From assembly GCA_029962745.1 (NCBI GenBank), contig CM057156.1, positions 25,285,502 through 25,349,501 on the forward strand: a stretch of 64,000 bases of DNA, in the 5' to 3' direction. The notes below the pieces were generated by a model that searched no databases, was not told where the DNA came from, and was given only the letters and a program-made list of their open reading frames with translations. Positions 58,601-63,480 of the stretch are shown one piece after another; within the stretch, counting starts at the first letter, position 1, and every line of letters begins with the position of its first letter. This DNA comes from Echinometra lucunter (lineage: Eukaryota > Echinodermata > Echinoidea > Camarodonta > Echinometridae). A program made the position numbers and the translations under genes.

Positions 58601-59837
58601 AAACTTGGCTCATGTGTGCATATGGAAAGGGCAATGCTCTCATTAGATTTGGGGGTCACAAGGTCAAAGGTCAAAGATGTCATTGTATAAATGAATATAA
58701 ATCAACATGAAGTGCCATTCATTTCTGATTTGGTAAGGCGGAGGCATAAAGTTCGACCACGCGTGGTCGAAGAGTCATCTAGTTTTATTTTATTTTGTTT
58801 TGTTTTGTTTTTGTTTTTGATTGTCTATTTCTCGTTGCAGGTTACATGGCCTATCGTGGCTATCTCAATTTGGAAGTTAGCATGACACACCCTGTGCTCG
58901 TTTCGTTCTGTCAACTCCTTTCTCAGTCAAACACTGAAAGGAAGTACAGGCCCGAAGGCGAGATTTCCAATGAAATGGGAGGTGAGGAAAGAAAAACAAC
59001 AACCATGAGCGGAAATCTGTCTTGCAACATGAGGGAAACGCATCTAAAATCCGAAATTTGGAAATTTTTGACAAGAATAAGATGGTCTTCGGCCATTTCG
59101 GGTGCCTCCTTTTACCAAAAAATTCCCTGACAAATCAAAATTTCCGGCAATGACATCACAAACAACAACAACAAATGAAATCAAACATACACACAAATAC
59201 ACACAAACAAAAACAAAAAAACAAAACAGCAAGCAAACAAACAAAAATTATTACAAGCAACAGCGTACTATGAACCTCAATATCGTTTCCTGTCATTTCC
59301 AGAGTTAAATCCGGAGAACACTCTATGTTTCCAATACAGTCATAATTTAATTGCAGAAAGACCATACTTCGAAAAATGACGTTAAAATCAATGTCATGTA
59401 ATATCGGAATGAAATTTTTTCTTCGGCATGCGAGTAAGGTGCAGTGGTCACATCCATCACATGTAGCCACGGCACCGAACTTGTTCGATTGAAATGAAGT
59501 TAAAAAAAAAAAAAAAAAAACTTTAAAAAGATAATAAGATAAGGCTAGAAATAGCGAAAGCAGGGGGGGGGGGGGGATGAATTTAGAAATGTATAGAATG
59601 CAATTCCATGATTTGTATATGATCTAACGAATACATTTTTTCCCCCATTTACACTTCCATACAGATACAGCAGGACTTTCAGCCAGTGGTAAGAGTAGGA
59701 TTGCCCGGAACCGCTGGCTGGTTGCCTATACACTGATCCGCAACCCACAACTTGCGTACAAAACTCCTCTGCATAGTGAGAAACGAAGCATCACAGCTGC
59801 TGTTGCTTCTGATTTAAAGACAACTCCTGTTGTTTAG
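25995..59837 (+). CDS. STRA6: STRA6-family retinoid transporter/receptor gene, 17 exons, N-terminus not found
   Basis: Whole-gene entry; exons follow. STRA6 is a plasma-membrane protein with nine transmembrane helices and one intramembrane helix that in vertebrates moves retinol between RBP4 and the cytosol. Here 17 exons with consensus splice sites join in unbroken phase (1665 nt) to give 554 residues and a stop. Landmarks in the right order are the PVNFL segment after helix 1, SEKQF..HYYIRVRYLL, PGFKYSTR before a helix, IGRVDRCLFIRGFERFD, the signature GYMAYRGYLNLEVSMTHPVL followed by VSFCQLL, and the C-terminal ARNRW..AYTLIRNP. Human STRA6 has about 670 residues. Most of the shortfall is the extracellular N-terminus, plus a shorter stretch between exons 9 and 10 where a missed exon or a lineage difference is possible. 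Family assignment is strong. Ligand and partner in this animal are unknown. Confidence 0.92.
26128..27000 (+). repeat. (CTA)n/(CTG)n microsatellite, about 840 bp, ending in (GAT)n
   Basis: Long interrupted trinucleotide array of CTA with blocks of CTG, inside intron 1 and starting about 50 bp after the exon 1 donor. It creates long false frames of Leu, Tyr or Thr. It ends with (GAT)n at 26971-26999. A sister array of the same sequence and orientation is at 46370-46861. Confidence 0.97.
27047..27112 (-). mobile_element. SINE fragment
   Basis: GTAACACCTGGGTGGAGAGT followed by GCAAATGT matches, in reverse, the middle of the complete SINE at 40299-40576. Only this core piece is recognisable. Confidence 0.55.
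27130..28190. other. Intron 1 DNA, nothing recognised
   Basis: AT-rich sequence, no repeat unit or further exon that I can support. Confidence 0.4.
28195..29075. mobile_element. MITE with GTGCGTTCAAGCGA ends, 880 bp
   Basis: The left end is AGGGTGCGTTCAAGCGATTT with AGAATCAC soon after; the complement of the right end is AGGCCGCGTTCAAGCGACC, also followed by AGAATCAC. A secondary inverted pair, GTTGCGTTCAATCGATTTTT and AAAAATCGATTGAACGCAAC, lies at 28873-29003. The middle (about 28395-28820) is CT-rich. Non-coding. Confidence 0.75.
29076..29730. other. Intron 1 DNA, nothing recognised
   Basis: Short overlapping frames on both strands at 29250-29540 have no family signal. Confidence 0.35.
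29731..29911. repeat. Long hairpin, ~180-bp palindrome
   Basis: Arms TACAAATAATGAATGTTT, AATGGACAGAATATTTCATG and GATGAAATGATCCATTCAAC are mirrored on the right around a centre reading GAGGCGCAGCCGAG. This is a near-perfect inverted repeat inside intron 1 and probably the core of a MITE that may extend to about 30150. Confidence 0.85.
30372..30508 (+). CDS. STRA6: STRA6-like exon 2
   Basis: Residues 29-74. The acceptor is TATTTTTAG and the donor AAAG/GTAAGG. It encodes PVNFLTNYDHRLAYLFSF, then a helix (IAMSGSVLQFFISG) and the polar loop TPKPEGITDPSAK. It aligns with the PVDFL region of vertebrate STRA6. Its 3' end has been copied several times into the following intron. Confidence 0.88.
30560..31205 (+). 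repeat. Decayed tandem copies of the exon 2 end, with a TGCACCC/GGGTGCA block
   Basis: ATAACAGACC..CAGCGCCAAAG and its flank recur at about 30595-30620, 30680-30715, 31028-31045 and 31165-31200, with GATGTTCCGGTAATCAGTGT repeated after the first two. In the copies with a readable junction the donor GGTAAG is changed (GATAAG, GATAAT, GATAGG). Between them, 30720-31025 is packed with TGCACCC and GGGTGCA motifs in both orientations. Confidence 0.8.
31301..31380 (+). repeat. (CT)n microsatellite
   Basis: Interrupted TCTCTC tract in intron 2. Confidence 0.95.
31381..32020. other. Intron 2 DNA
   Basis: A poly(G) at about 31495-31510 and a LINE-like tail (AAAATAAAGTTGATTGATTT) near 31654; otherwise nothing recognised. 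Confidence 0.4.
32021..32067 (+). repeat. (CA)n microsatellite
   Basis: Uninterrupted except for one G. Confidence 0.97.
32428..32557 (+). CDS. STRA6: STRA6-like exon 3
   Basis: Residues 75-117. The acceptor is TTCTCCACAG and the donor ACTG/GTAAGT. It encodes EILKYLSVCVIGLIFYPFPL, a helix, then the loop and the next helix start (NVFGLLYTTNW). It corresponds to the vertebrate segment with LYYPLAAC. An in-frame extension upstream of the acceptor is intronic. Confidence 0.9.
32742..32992. mobile_element. 250-bp inverted-repeat element of GCGAA/TTCGC motifs
   Basis: Ends CAGGTCATGTG and CACATGACCTG, then GCCGTGAAATTCGCGGCCAA mirrored by TTGGCTGCGAAATTCACGGC. The interior repeats GCGAACTTTGCG and GCGAAATTTGC in both directions. 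Non-coding MITE in intron 3. Confidence 0.8.
32993..34737. other. Intron 3 DNA, nothing recognised
   Basis: AT-rich, T-runs near 33860-33890; no repeat unit or exon that I can support. Confidence 0.4.
34738..36195. mobile_element. 1.46-kb element with ~95-bp inverted terminal arms
   Basis: The left arm (34738-34832) and right arm (36101-36195) are near-identical in inverted orientation, for example ATGGTTCTGGTAGTCCAAAG and its complement, and GGACAAAGAAAGCGGACAAA and its complement. The interior has no transposase frame. It is AT-rich, and near the right arm it carries a cluster of GATTTAAATC palindromes (36008-36090), itself a likely older insertion. Confidence 0.75.
36270..37870 (+). repeat. 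Direct duplication within intron 3
   Basis: 36270-36480 matches 37420-37635 (TTGTACCATGGCTTGTGA, TTCAATAGATCTTGAAA, TTCAATATTATTAGTGACAG). 37220-37310 matches 37775-37860 (TGTTGGAGTAC). The units are unequal because of indels. A poly(A) run of about 35 is at 37193-37227. Confidence 0.75.
40299..40576 (+). mobile_element. tRNA-derived SINE inserted in the LINE
   Basis: The 5' part is tRNA-like, with an A-box-like GTGGATCAGTGGATAAG and a B box GGTTCGAATCC, so it is transcribed by RNA polymerase III. The body contains CTCTCCACCCAGGTGTAGTA. The 3' tail AGCGCTTAGAAACA..GCGCTATATAAATGTTG ends in (ATT)n. It interrupts the polymerase between NFFPQQ and the next readable block, SQFGF. The short duplication AACAA flanks it (40294-40298 and 40577-40581). 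Confidence 0.88.
41820..41860 (+). repeat. (CT)n microsatellite
   Basis: TCTCTC tract just after the LINE stop codon and next to the TU-like insertion. Confidence 0.9.
41889..43096. mobile_element. TU-like foldback transposon with 15-bp repeat arms
   Basis: The left arm has eleven near-perfect copies of GGTAAAAATGTCAGA (41896-42060) plus degenerate ones to about 42180. The right arm has twelve copies of the complement (42910-43089). Inside the repeats a non-repetitive inverted segment is shared (GAAGTAAACATGTTACAGG on the left; GAAGTGAACATGTTACAGT in the complement of the right). The 8-bp TTCTTTCC is duplicated exactly at 41881-41888 and 43097-43104. Sea urchin TU elements, as I recall, have this architecture: tandem 15-bp outer domain, unique inner domain and 8-bp target duplications. 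The ~650-bp centre has no transposase, so it is non-autonomous. Confidence 0.9.
43741..43783 (+). CDS. STRA6: STRA6-like exon 4
   Basis: Residues 118-132, only 43 nt. The acceptor is GCATACAG and the donor CGGG/GTAAGA. It encodes LALTIVGLIACPFG and completes the helix begun at the end of exon 3 (TGG Trp across the junction). Confidence 0.8.
44205..44312 (+). mobile_element. LINE 3' end fragment with (AATAAATA)n tail
   Basis: GGACTCCTCGGAAGACCAGC, then GCTGATAAGGGTGATCCTCC, ending in AATGAATAAATAAATTAATG. Typical 3' end and short tandem tail of a CR1-like LINE. Confidence 0.55.
44421..44543 (+). CDS. STRA6: STRA6-like exon 5
   Basis: Residues 133-173. The acceptor is CTGTGTAG; an alternative acceptor nine bases later (CTTTACAG) would drop three residues without changing phase. 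The donor is TCAG/GTAATC. It encodes the helix INIPIVISLIALEIYFI followed by the basic stretch RRIVRMCRRFLTADQ. Confidence 0.85.
44544..45595. other. Intron 5 DNA
   Basis: C-rich tract near 44637-44660 and a poly(C)/poly(G) pair near 45110 and 45173; nothing else recognised. Confidence 0.4.
45596..45672 (+). CDS. STRA6: STRA6-like exon 6
   Basis: Residues 174-198. The acceptor is CCTTCCAG and the donor TGAG/GTGAGA. It encodes SEKQFEDTHYYIRVRYLL, the cytosolic region that aligns with the YSEEYLRNLL part of vertebrate STRA6. It splices in phase to 47145. Confidence 0.85.
46370..46861 (+). repeat. (CTA)n/(CTG)n microsatellite in intron 6
   Basis: About 490 bp of interrupted CTA and CTG triplets in the same orientation as the array in intron 1. 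An (ATC)n tract follows at about 46943-46980. The Thr/Ala or Val/Ala frames across it are false. Confidence 0.97.
47145..47206 (+). CDS. STRA6: STRA6-like exon 7
   Basis: Residues 199-219. The acceptor is ATATGCAG and the donor CCAG/GTAGAT. The phase set by exons 6 and 8 gives RNQQVGTATKLFRRFYPSIP; the other two frames break continuity with exon 8. Confidence 0.8.
47440..47640. repeat. Low-complexity block: poly(G) and poly(T) tracts
   Basis: TTTTTTGGGGGGG and a T run of more than 25 followed by G10, with AGGTCCTCTGCT repeated on either side (about 47477 and 47579). Confidence 0.7.
48063..48124 (+). CDS. STRA6: STRA6-like exon 8
   Basis: Residues 220-240. The acceptor is ATGATTACAG and the donor TCAG/GTAGGT. 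It encodes GFKYSTRIVCTVGLAVACMY plus Gln; the PGF-xx-S-xR motif leads directly into a helix, as in the family. Confidence 0.9.
48207..48985. mobile_element. piggyBac-like MITE (TTAA target), 779 bp
   Basis: TTAA at 48203-48206 and 48986-48989. Ends are CCCTATCTAGCC and GGCTATTTAGGG, i.e. inverted repeats starting CCCTA. Long poly(G)/poly(C) tracts lie just inside both ends. The interior is AT-rich and non-coding. The truncated relative is at 3123. Confidence 0.82.
49121..49702. mobile_element. Foldback MITE with TTAA target, 582 bp
   Basis: TTAA at 49117-49120 and 49703-49706. Ends are AGGAGAATGCAATCCAGGCA and, in complement, AGGAGTATGCAACCCAGACA. The inverted arms of about 200 bp include GAGTTGTCCACGATG and its complement, and AGATTGTCCGATTTTGCTCA and its complement. 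No coding frame. Confidence 0.88.
49885..50100 (-). mobile_element. tRNA-derived SINE, second family
   Basis: On the minus strand it begins GGGGGATGGCCCAGTTGGTA then GAGCTCTGGTATCGTAACCC, a tRNA-like head with an A box, and has a degenerate B box GGATTTGAAGTC. The body contains CCTTCGGAGAGGACTTTAAG and GTCGTCAGTCC, a pattern familiar from deuterostome SINEs. The tail is lost in T/A-rich DNA near 49885. Confidence 0.65.
50295..50358 (+). CDS. STRA6: STRA6-like exon 9
   Basis: Residues 241-261. The acceptor is AAACACAG and the donor TCGG/GTAAGT. It encodes TCAYYIAALRPLVISLGNDW, continuing the helix of exon 8. Confidence 0.85.
50359..51305. other. Intron 9 DNA
   Basis: (CA)n at about 51047-51070, a TATTTATTTA stretch and a poly(C) near 51217. 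A further exon of phase 1 to 1 could be hidden here, because vertebrate STRA6 is longer at this point, but I could not find one. Confidence 0.4.
51306..51381 (+). CDS. STRA6: STRA6-like exon 10
   Basis: Residues 262-286. The acceptor is TCTTTCAG and the donor ACAG/GTAATG. It encodes a single helix, FYASCIVAFIIAVLNSIFTL, then RNYR. Confidence 0.88.
51535..51625 (+). repeat. (GAT)n(GAG)n microsatellite
   Basis: GATGATGATG followed by GAGGAGGAGG within intron 10. Confidence 0.95.
51937..52012 (+). CDS. STRA6: STRA6-like exon 11
   Basis: Residues 287-312. The acceptor is ACAATATTAG and the donor TGTG/GTAAGT. It encodes the polar loop SSTRSLWIGDNSLTYNVQQK then PPSVV, between two helices. Confidence 0.82.
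52013..52690. other. Intron 11 DNA
   Basis: A poly(C) at about 52406-52417; no other feature recognised. Confidence 0.35.
52700..53062 (-). repeat. Pyrimidine-rich dispersed module, copy 4 (reversed)
   Basis: Reverse orientation of the module at 4768: GGCGTCGATCC, poly(G), GGCAAAGATATCA, a very long poly(C)/poly(A) junction (52813-52863), G/A-rich DNA, GCTCGCTTCGCTCGCTCGCA, ATGCCGATAATAATTACTAT and AAAGGAAATTGACTTGCATC. Confidence 0.75.
53140..53830 (+). repeat. GAGCGAGC satellite, array 3
   Basis: Degenerate units with AGCTCGCTCGCTACTCTCGC (53217), TTTGCTCGCTATGG (53382), TTCGCTGCGCTCGCTCGT (53639) and CCTCGCTCGCTCGTAATATT (53789), directly beside module copy 4. Confidence 0.7.
53853..53896 (+). 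repeat. (TA)n microsatellite
   Basis: About 22 TA units at the edge of the foldback element that follows. Confidence 0.95.
53956..54560. mobile_element. Foldback element carrying a tRNA-like sequence in each arm
   Basis: Arms at about 53956-54170 and 54360-54560 are mirror copies: AGATCAATTGAGAGAATAAT and its complement, ATGAATCAAAGTTCC, GCAAAGGTTGAA and CAGATTGACAAATCTTCAAC. The spacer repeats in direct orientation the DNA just left of the element (GTGATCAAGTAA, CAACAGCTTTGGCAA at about 53899 and 54281). Each arm has TCTCCG..CGGAGA acceptor-like strands and the B-box hairpin CCCGGGTTCGATTCCCGG. Confidence 0.8.
54045..54100 (-). pseudogene. tRNA-like sequence lacking an anticodon arm
   Basis: TCTCCGTGGTCTAGTGGTTC has the A box of Glu/Asp-type tRNAs, and CCCGGGTTCGATTCCCGG forms a perfect T arm. 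TCTCCG pairs with CGGAGA as an acceptor stem. Only about 56 nt separate the ends and no anticodon stem fits, so this is not a functional tRNA. The T-arm half recurs on the plus strand at 54431-54467. Confidence 0.65.
54750..55020. mobile_element. MITE family A, copy 2 (partial)
   Basis: Right-hand part of the element seen at 4193: GACTCTATTTTGCTCGAAAA, TCGACTTGAGGTGTCTCGAC, GGTGGTTTTTCAGG and the end TTTCCATTGCTGTAT. Internal blocks appear twice (GTACGGACTCTATTTTGCT at 54770, GTACGGGCTCTATTTTGCTT at 54905). A (TA)n tract replaces the left end. Confidence 0.8.
55203..55251 (+). CDS. STRA6: STRA6-like exon 12
   Basis: Residues 313-328. The acceptor is TCTTGTACAG and the donor TCTG/GTGAGT. It encodes LATLKFSGYTIAFLIS, the start of a helix that continues in exon 13; it aligns with the SFSAYQTAFICLG region of vertebrate STRA6. 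Confidence 0.87.
55545..55685 (+). repeat. (TTA)n microsatellite
   Basis: Interrupted ATTATT array in intron 12. Confidence 0.95.
55735..56105 (-). mobile_element. LINE 3' end: polymerase C-terminus and 3' UTR
   Basis: Reading the minus strand from about 56085 gives GDRAFSVCAPRLRNKLPVHV then RDSPTLPTFKN, which is the closing motif of CR1/L2-type polymerases (AFSV-APKLWNSLP). A stop interrupts it before KTYLFT. The 3' UTR ends AGCGCTGAGAAACA..GTATTAAGCGCTATATAA then ATGTTG and (ATT)-type repeats. The same 3' end is present on the SINE at 40299-40576. Confidence 0.75.
56339..56435 (+). CDS. STRA6: STRA6-like exon 13
   Basis: Residues 329-360. The acceptor is TTTTCGCAG and the donor ACTG/GTATAC. 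It encodes GFIILQLILWVIFAGLVLLF, a long helix, then RYGLFSKLIKEYW. Confidence 0.9.
56803..56907 (+). CDS. STRA6: STRA6-like exon 14
   Basis: Residues 361-395. The acceptor is TGTATAAAG after a CT-rich stretch (TTTTTCTCCCTGTC) and the donor ACCT/GTGAGT. It encodes WLHLVMIIFVYIALRLFARC, a helix, then VFLQPNEDGAVVIKN, matching the position of the VFLETHDG loop in vertebrate STRA6. Without it exons 13 and 15 would also join in phase, so skipping it would keep the frame. Confidence 0.85.
57376..57539 (+). CDS. STRA6: STRA6-like exon 15
   Basis: Residues 396-450. The acceptor is CATCCCAG and the donor CGTG/GTAGGA. It encodes HLFHIITFFFIFLTVLLGVA, a helix, then a second hydrophobic stretch and LIGRVDRCLFIRGFERFD, a region conserved in STRA6 and STRA6-like proteins. 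Confidence 0.93.
57592..58040. other. Intron 15 DNA
   Basis: Poly(G) tracts at 57601-57610 and 57619-57627; AT-rich otherwise, nothing recognised. Confidence 0.4.
58041..58782. mobile_element. TIR element with four ~150-bp internal repeats
   Basis: Starts TTATGCCTCCGCCCACCGTG and closes with GCGGAGGCATAAAGTTCGAC and CACGCGTGGTCG, so both ends present TTATGCCTCCGCC in inverted orientation. Between them are (CCGTCCGT)n and four tandem copies of a unit with GATAACTTAAGAACC, TTCAAACTTGGCTC, GGGACAATGATCTGATTAGA and AAGGTCAAAGGTCA (about 58110, 58262, 58412 and 58562). No transposase frame is present. Confidence 0.8.
58841..58981 (+). CDS. STRA6: STRA6-like exon 16
   Basis: Residues 451-497. The acceptor is CTCGTTGCAG and the donor GGAG/GTGAGG. 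It encodes the family signature GYMAYRGYLNLEVSMTHPVL then VSFCQLLSQ, followed by a polar cytosolic stretch. This segment is the most diagnostic in the gene. Confidence 0.95.
58982..59664. other. Intron 16 DNA
   Basis: (CAAA)n-rich DNA at 59155-59245, a poly(A) near 59500 and a poly(G) near 59562; no exon seen. Confidence 0.45.
59665..59837 (+). CDS. STRA6: STRA6-like terminal exon 17
   Basis: Residues 498-554 and TAG at 59835-59837. The acceptor is TCCATACAG. It encodes a Ser/Gly linker, ARNRWLVAYTLIRNPQLAYK, and a polar tail. The R-W-AYTL-NP motif is the conserved C-terminal cytoplasmic segment of STRA6. Confidence 0.94.
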
Positions 59838-59948
59838 ATCTTACAAAGCCAACGAAAGAAGTGGACTGTACTGAGGACTTTAGCTCCAAAGTCACGTTTT
59901 TAACAACTCGAATTGACGTCCTCCCAGGTCGTTTGTTTACACGCAGTA

Positions 59949-59990
59949 TGTGTGTGTGTGTGTGGTGGTGGTGGTGGGGGGGGGGGGGGG
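59949..59990 (+). repeat. (GT)n/(GGT)n/poly(G) tract
   Basis: GTGTGTGTGT, GGTGGTGGTG and G14 in succession, directly left of the MITE at 59998. Confidence 0.9.
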
Positions 59991-59997
59991 TGTATGT

Positions 59998-60604
59998 ATG
60001 CAGCAATGGAAATACCCTGAAGTCGGCAGACCTCAAGTCGACAGACCTCAAGACAAGTAAACAACGGATAATTTTACAAGCAAATACAGTATAGGCCGTA
60101 ATGTATAGCTGCCTCTTCACTATACTCAAATGGAAGCGATGCCCCTTGGTTACCAAATACTAGCCATTGACGACTTCAAAGTCAACTGTTTGACCTACAA
60201 AATAACTCTAAGTCAGTTTGAGCCAAGATGTACCCCCCCCCCCCCCAAAAAAAAAAAGAGAAAAAAATGGGGGACACTTTGAATTAAATCTAAACCGAAA
60301 AATCTTACATCCTTAAGTCAACTTATGGTATGCCAAGATGGTTACATGAAGTTAGTATATTGACTTCAAAAGCAACCCCAGGTGAACTTTGGCAAAAGAT
60401 GGGATCGTTTTCATCTGCTCCCCGTCCATTCCACCAGCCCCCTACAAAAATTGAATACTCAACTCGAAGCGATACCCCAGAGTCCAATACTATAGCCATT
60501 GATGACTTCAGGTCAACCTAATTTTCGTTGTCGACTTGAAGTCTGCCGACTTCAGGTGGCCAAACCTTAAGTCAACGTTCATGTGAGTATTTCCATTGCT
60601 GCAT
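59998..60604. mobile_element. MITE family A, copy 3 (divergent)
   Basis: Ends ATGCAGCAATGGAAATACCC and GAGTATTTCCATTGCTGCAT, with AAGTCGGCAGACCTCAAGTC mirrored by GACTTGAAGTCTGCCGACTT. The interior differs from copy 1 and holds a poly(C)/poly(A) junction at 60234-60258. It lies about 160 bp after the STRA6-like stop codon, possibly within the 3' UTR. Confidence 0.85.
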
Positions 60605-60801
60605 ATTACTTGCTTTTGTTTCATATCCTTAGCCAAAACAATGTATTCATTGACTATTTTGCATGCTGATTTTTGTTATTTTTGTAAGTGTAAAATGTCT
60701 AAAAATGTATTTTGTCTGCTGTTTGTACAATTTTTTCCAACTAATTTTTACTCTTTTCTTTCGACTAGGGCTTTCATAGACTTTTCTCTCAATCTGCTGT
60801 G

Positions 60802-61059
60802 AAGGCCCGTTTAGATATGCCGTAGTAAATCGCTTCAGCCCTTTTTTTAAACTAAATGAATGACAAGTGATTATGAGTTATGCAAGCAAGGTACTATACT
60901 CGTACTCACCTGTTTTTATGAGATTTTATAAGATACCTCTCTAAACTAAGATCGCATATGAACCTGTTAATGCGAGAAATGAGATGCTCAGTACATGCGT
61001 AAAGAAAAGAAAAAAAATATATATGAAGCGGTTTGCCGATGCATATCTAAACGAGCCTT
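60802..61059. mobile_element. MITE with ~36-bp inverted repeats in unit A
   Basis: Left end AAGGCCCGTTTAGATATGCC with AAATCGCTTCA; the complement of the right end is AAGGCTCGTTTAGATATGCA with AAACCGCTTCA. Non-coding. The duplicate in unit B is at 62162-62413. Confidence 0.75.
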
Positions 61060-61284
61060 TATTGAGCATTCAACTTTTGAAATAGTTCGTGGATGCCTGG
61101 CATGCCCCATGTCTTATCTATTTTCCGCAAATCATGTAAGATGTTTTCTCCCAATTTGGGTCGCAGGTTGTATATAGGAAAAGGAGGTAGTACTGTTTGA
61201 TTAGCAATGGAATGTATAATGTTCCATTTCCAAACATTTTTGTTTTCCTTTTGTTTACTTGTTTTTGTTTTGTTTTGTTTTATT

Positions 61285-61550
61285 CATCATGTATCATGTA
61301 TGAATTTTAACGTGGAAAGGATATGTTTTTAAAGCTACTGGAATGTTTTTCTTGGTTTCATATATGAATTCTAACGTAGAAAGGATATGAATTTAAAGCT
61401 ACTAGAATGTTTTCTTGGTTTCATGTATGAATTCTAACGTAGAAAGGATATGTTTTTAAAGCTACTGGAATGTTTTTCTTGGTTTCATATATGAATTCTA
61501 ACGTAGAAAGGATATGAATTTAAAGCTACTAGAATGTTTTTCTTGGTTTC
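61285..61550 (+). repeat. 64-bp minisatellite, about four copies
   Basis: Units of TTTCATGTATGAATTCTAAC, GTAGAAAGGATATG, TTTTAAAGCTACTAGAATG and TTTTTCTTGG. Two variants alternate (GGATATGTTTTTAAAG and GGATATGAATTTAAAG). Confidence 0.95.
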
Positions 61551-62161
61551 ATGAAATAGTTTGAAATAGTTCGTGGATGCCTGGCATGCCCGTGTCTTAT
61601 CCATTTTCCGCAAATCATGTAAGATATTTTCTCCCAATTTGGGACGCAGGTTGTATATAGGAACCAATATGTATCATTCTCATAGTATGGTCTTTGAAGA
61701 TTGTGAAGTTCTCTTTATTATAGATGCTAGCATAGTAATCATATAACCTTATATTCTTGTAATTCTTGTGACGTATTATTACCTCCTGTCATTGGATATT
61801 TGGGATTAAAAGTTTGAAGCAAACAAAATAGAAATGAATGCATGAAATTTTAGGGGCACAGAATGAACACATTCAACATTTTGTGGATGAACGAATGTAC
61901 TTTCTGATTGTTCATATCAATTAATCTACACAATAGTTCATGTGGGTATTTCCATTGCTCATATTGCTTGCTTTTGTTTCAAATCCTTAGCCAAAAAATG
62001 TTTTCATTGACTATTTTGCATGCTGATTTTTTTGTAATTTTTGTAAGTGTAAAAAGTCTAAAAATGTATTTTGTCTGCTGTTTGTATATTCATTTTCCAA
62101 CAAATTTTTACTCTTTTCTTTCGACTAGGGCTTTCATAGACTTTTCTCTCAATCTGCTGTG

Positions 62162-62413
62162 AAGGCCCGTTTAGATATGCAGTAGTAAATCGCTTCAGTC
62201 TTTTTTTTTACTAAATGAATGACAAGTGATTATGAGTTATGCAAGCAAGGTACTATACTCGTACTCACCTGTTTTTATAAGATTTTATAAGATACCTCTC
62301 TAAACTAAGATCGCATATAAACCTGTTAATGCGAGAAATGAGATGCTCATTATATGCTTAAAGAAAAGAAAAAAATATGAAGCGGTTTGCCGTTGCATAT
62401 TTAAAAGAGCCTT
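62162..62413. mobile_element. MITE in unit B
   Basis: Copy of 60802-61059 carried by the duplication: AAGGCCCGTTTAGATATGCA to TTTAAAAGAGCCTT. Confidence 0.72.
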
Positions 62414-62640
62414 TACTGAGCATTCAACTTTTGAAATAGTTCGTGGATGCCTGGCATGCCCCGTGTCTTATCTATTTTCCAGAAATCATGTAAGATGTTT
62501 TCTCCCAATTTGGACGCAGGTTGTATATAGGAAAAGGAGGTAGTACTGTTTGATTAGCAATGGAATGTATAATGTTCCATTTCCAAACATTTTTTTTCTT
62601 TTTGTTTACTTGTTTTTGTTTTGTTTTGGTTTATTCATCA

Positions 62641-63480
62641 TGTATCATGTATGAATTCTAACGTGGAAAGGATATGTTTTTAAAGCTACTAGAATGTTTT
62701 TTTTTGTTTTTTTTTGTTTCATGTATGAATTCTAACGTAGAAAGGATGTTTTAAAGCTACTAGAATGTTTTTCTTGGTTTCATGTATGAATTCTAACGTA
62801 GAAAGGATATGTTTTTAAAGCTACTAGAATGTTTTTCTTGGTTTCATGTATGAATTCTAACGTAGAAAGGTTATGTTTTTAAAGCTACTAGAATATTTTT
62901 CTCGGTTTCATGTATGAATTCTAACGTAGAAAGGATATGTTTTTAAAGCTACTAGAATGTTTTTCTCGGTTTCATGTATGAATTCTAACGTAGAAAGGAT
63001 ATGTTATTAAAGCTACTAGAATGTTTTTCTTGGTTTCATGTATGAATTCTAACGTAGAAAGGATATGTTTTAAAGCTACTAGAATGTTTTTCTTGGTTTC
63101 ATGTATGAATTCTAACGTAGATAGGATATGTTTTTAAAGCTACTAGAATATTTTTCTTGGTTTCATGTATGAATTCTAACGTAGAAAGGATATGTTTTTA
63201 AAGCTACTAGAATGTTTTTCTTGGTTTCATGTATGAATTCTAACGTAGATAGGATATGTTTTAAAGCTACTAGAATGTTTTTCTTGGTTTCATGTATGAA
63301 TTCTAACGTAGAAAGGATATGTTTTTAAAGCTACTAGAATGTTTTTCTTGGTTTTATGTATGAATTCTAACGTAGAAAGGATATGCTTTTAAAGCTACTA
63401 GAATGTTTTTCTTGGTTTCATGTATGAATTCTAACGTAGAAAGGATATGTTTTTAAAGCTACTAAAATATTTTTTCTCGG
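62641..63480 (+). repeat. 64-bp minisatellite, about thirteen copies
   Basis: Same unit as at 61285 but expanded. Single-base variants (GATAGGATATG, TTTTTCTCGG) recur in spaced copies, which points to unequal exchange among units. Confidence 0.95.

Larger units (their letters stand above)
60590..61935 (+). repeat. Tandem duplication, unit A
   Basis: Matches unit B (61939 onward) block by block: TATTTCCATTGCT, TATCCTTAGCCAAAA, CTCTTTTCTTTCGACTAGGG, GGAAAAGGAGGTAGTACTGT, then the 64-bp minisatellite and CCAATATGTATCATTCTCAT. A partial third copy of GTTCGTGGATGCCTGGCATG to GGTTGTATATAGGA sits at 61553-61662 after the minisatellite. Confidence 0.9.

Noticed and set aside
59861..60156. Short frames on both strands after the STRA6-like stop
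   Set aside because: They cross a GT/G tract and a MITE and show no family signal.
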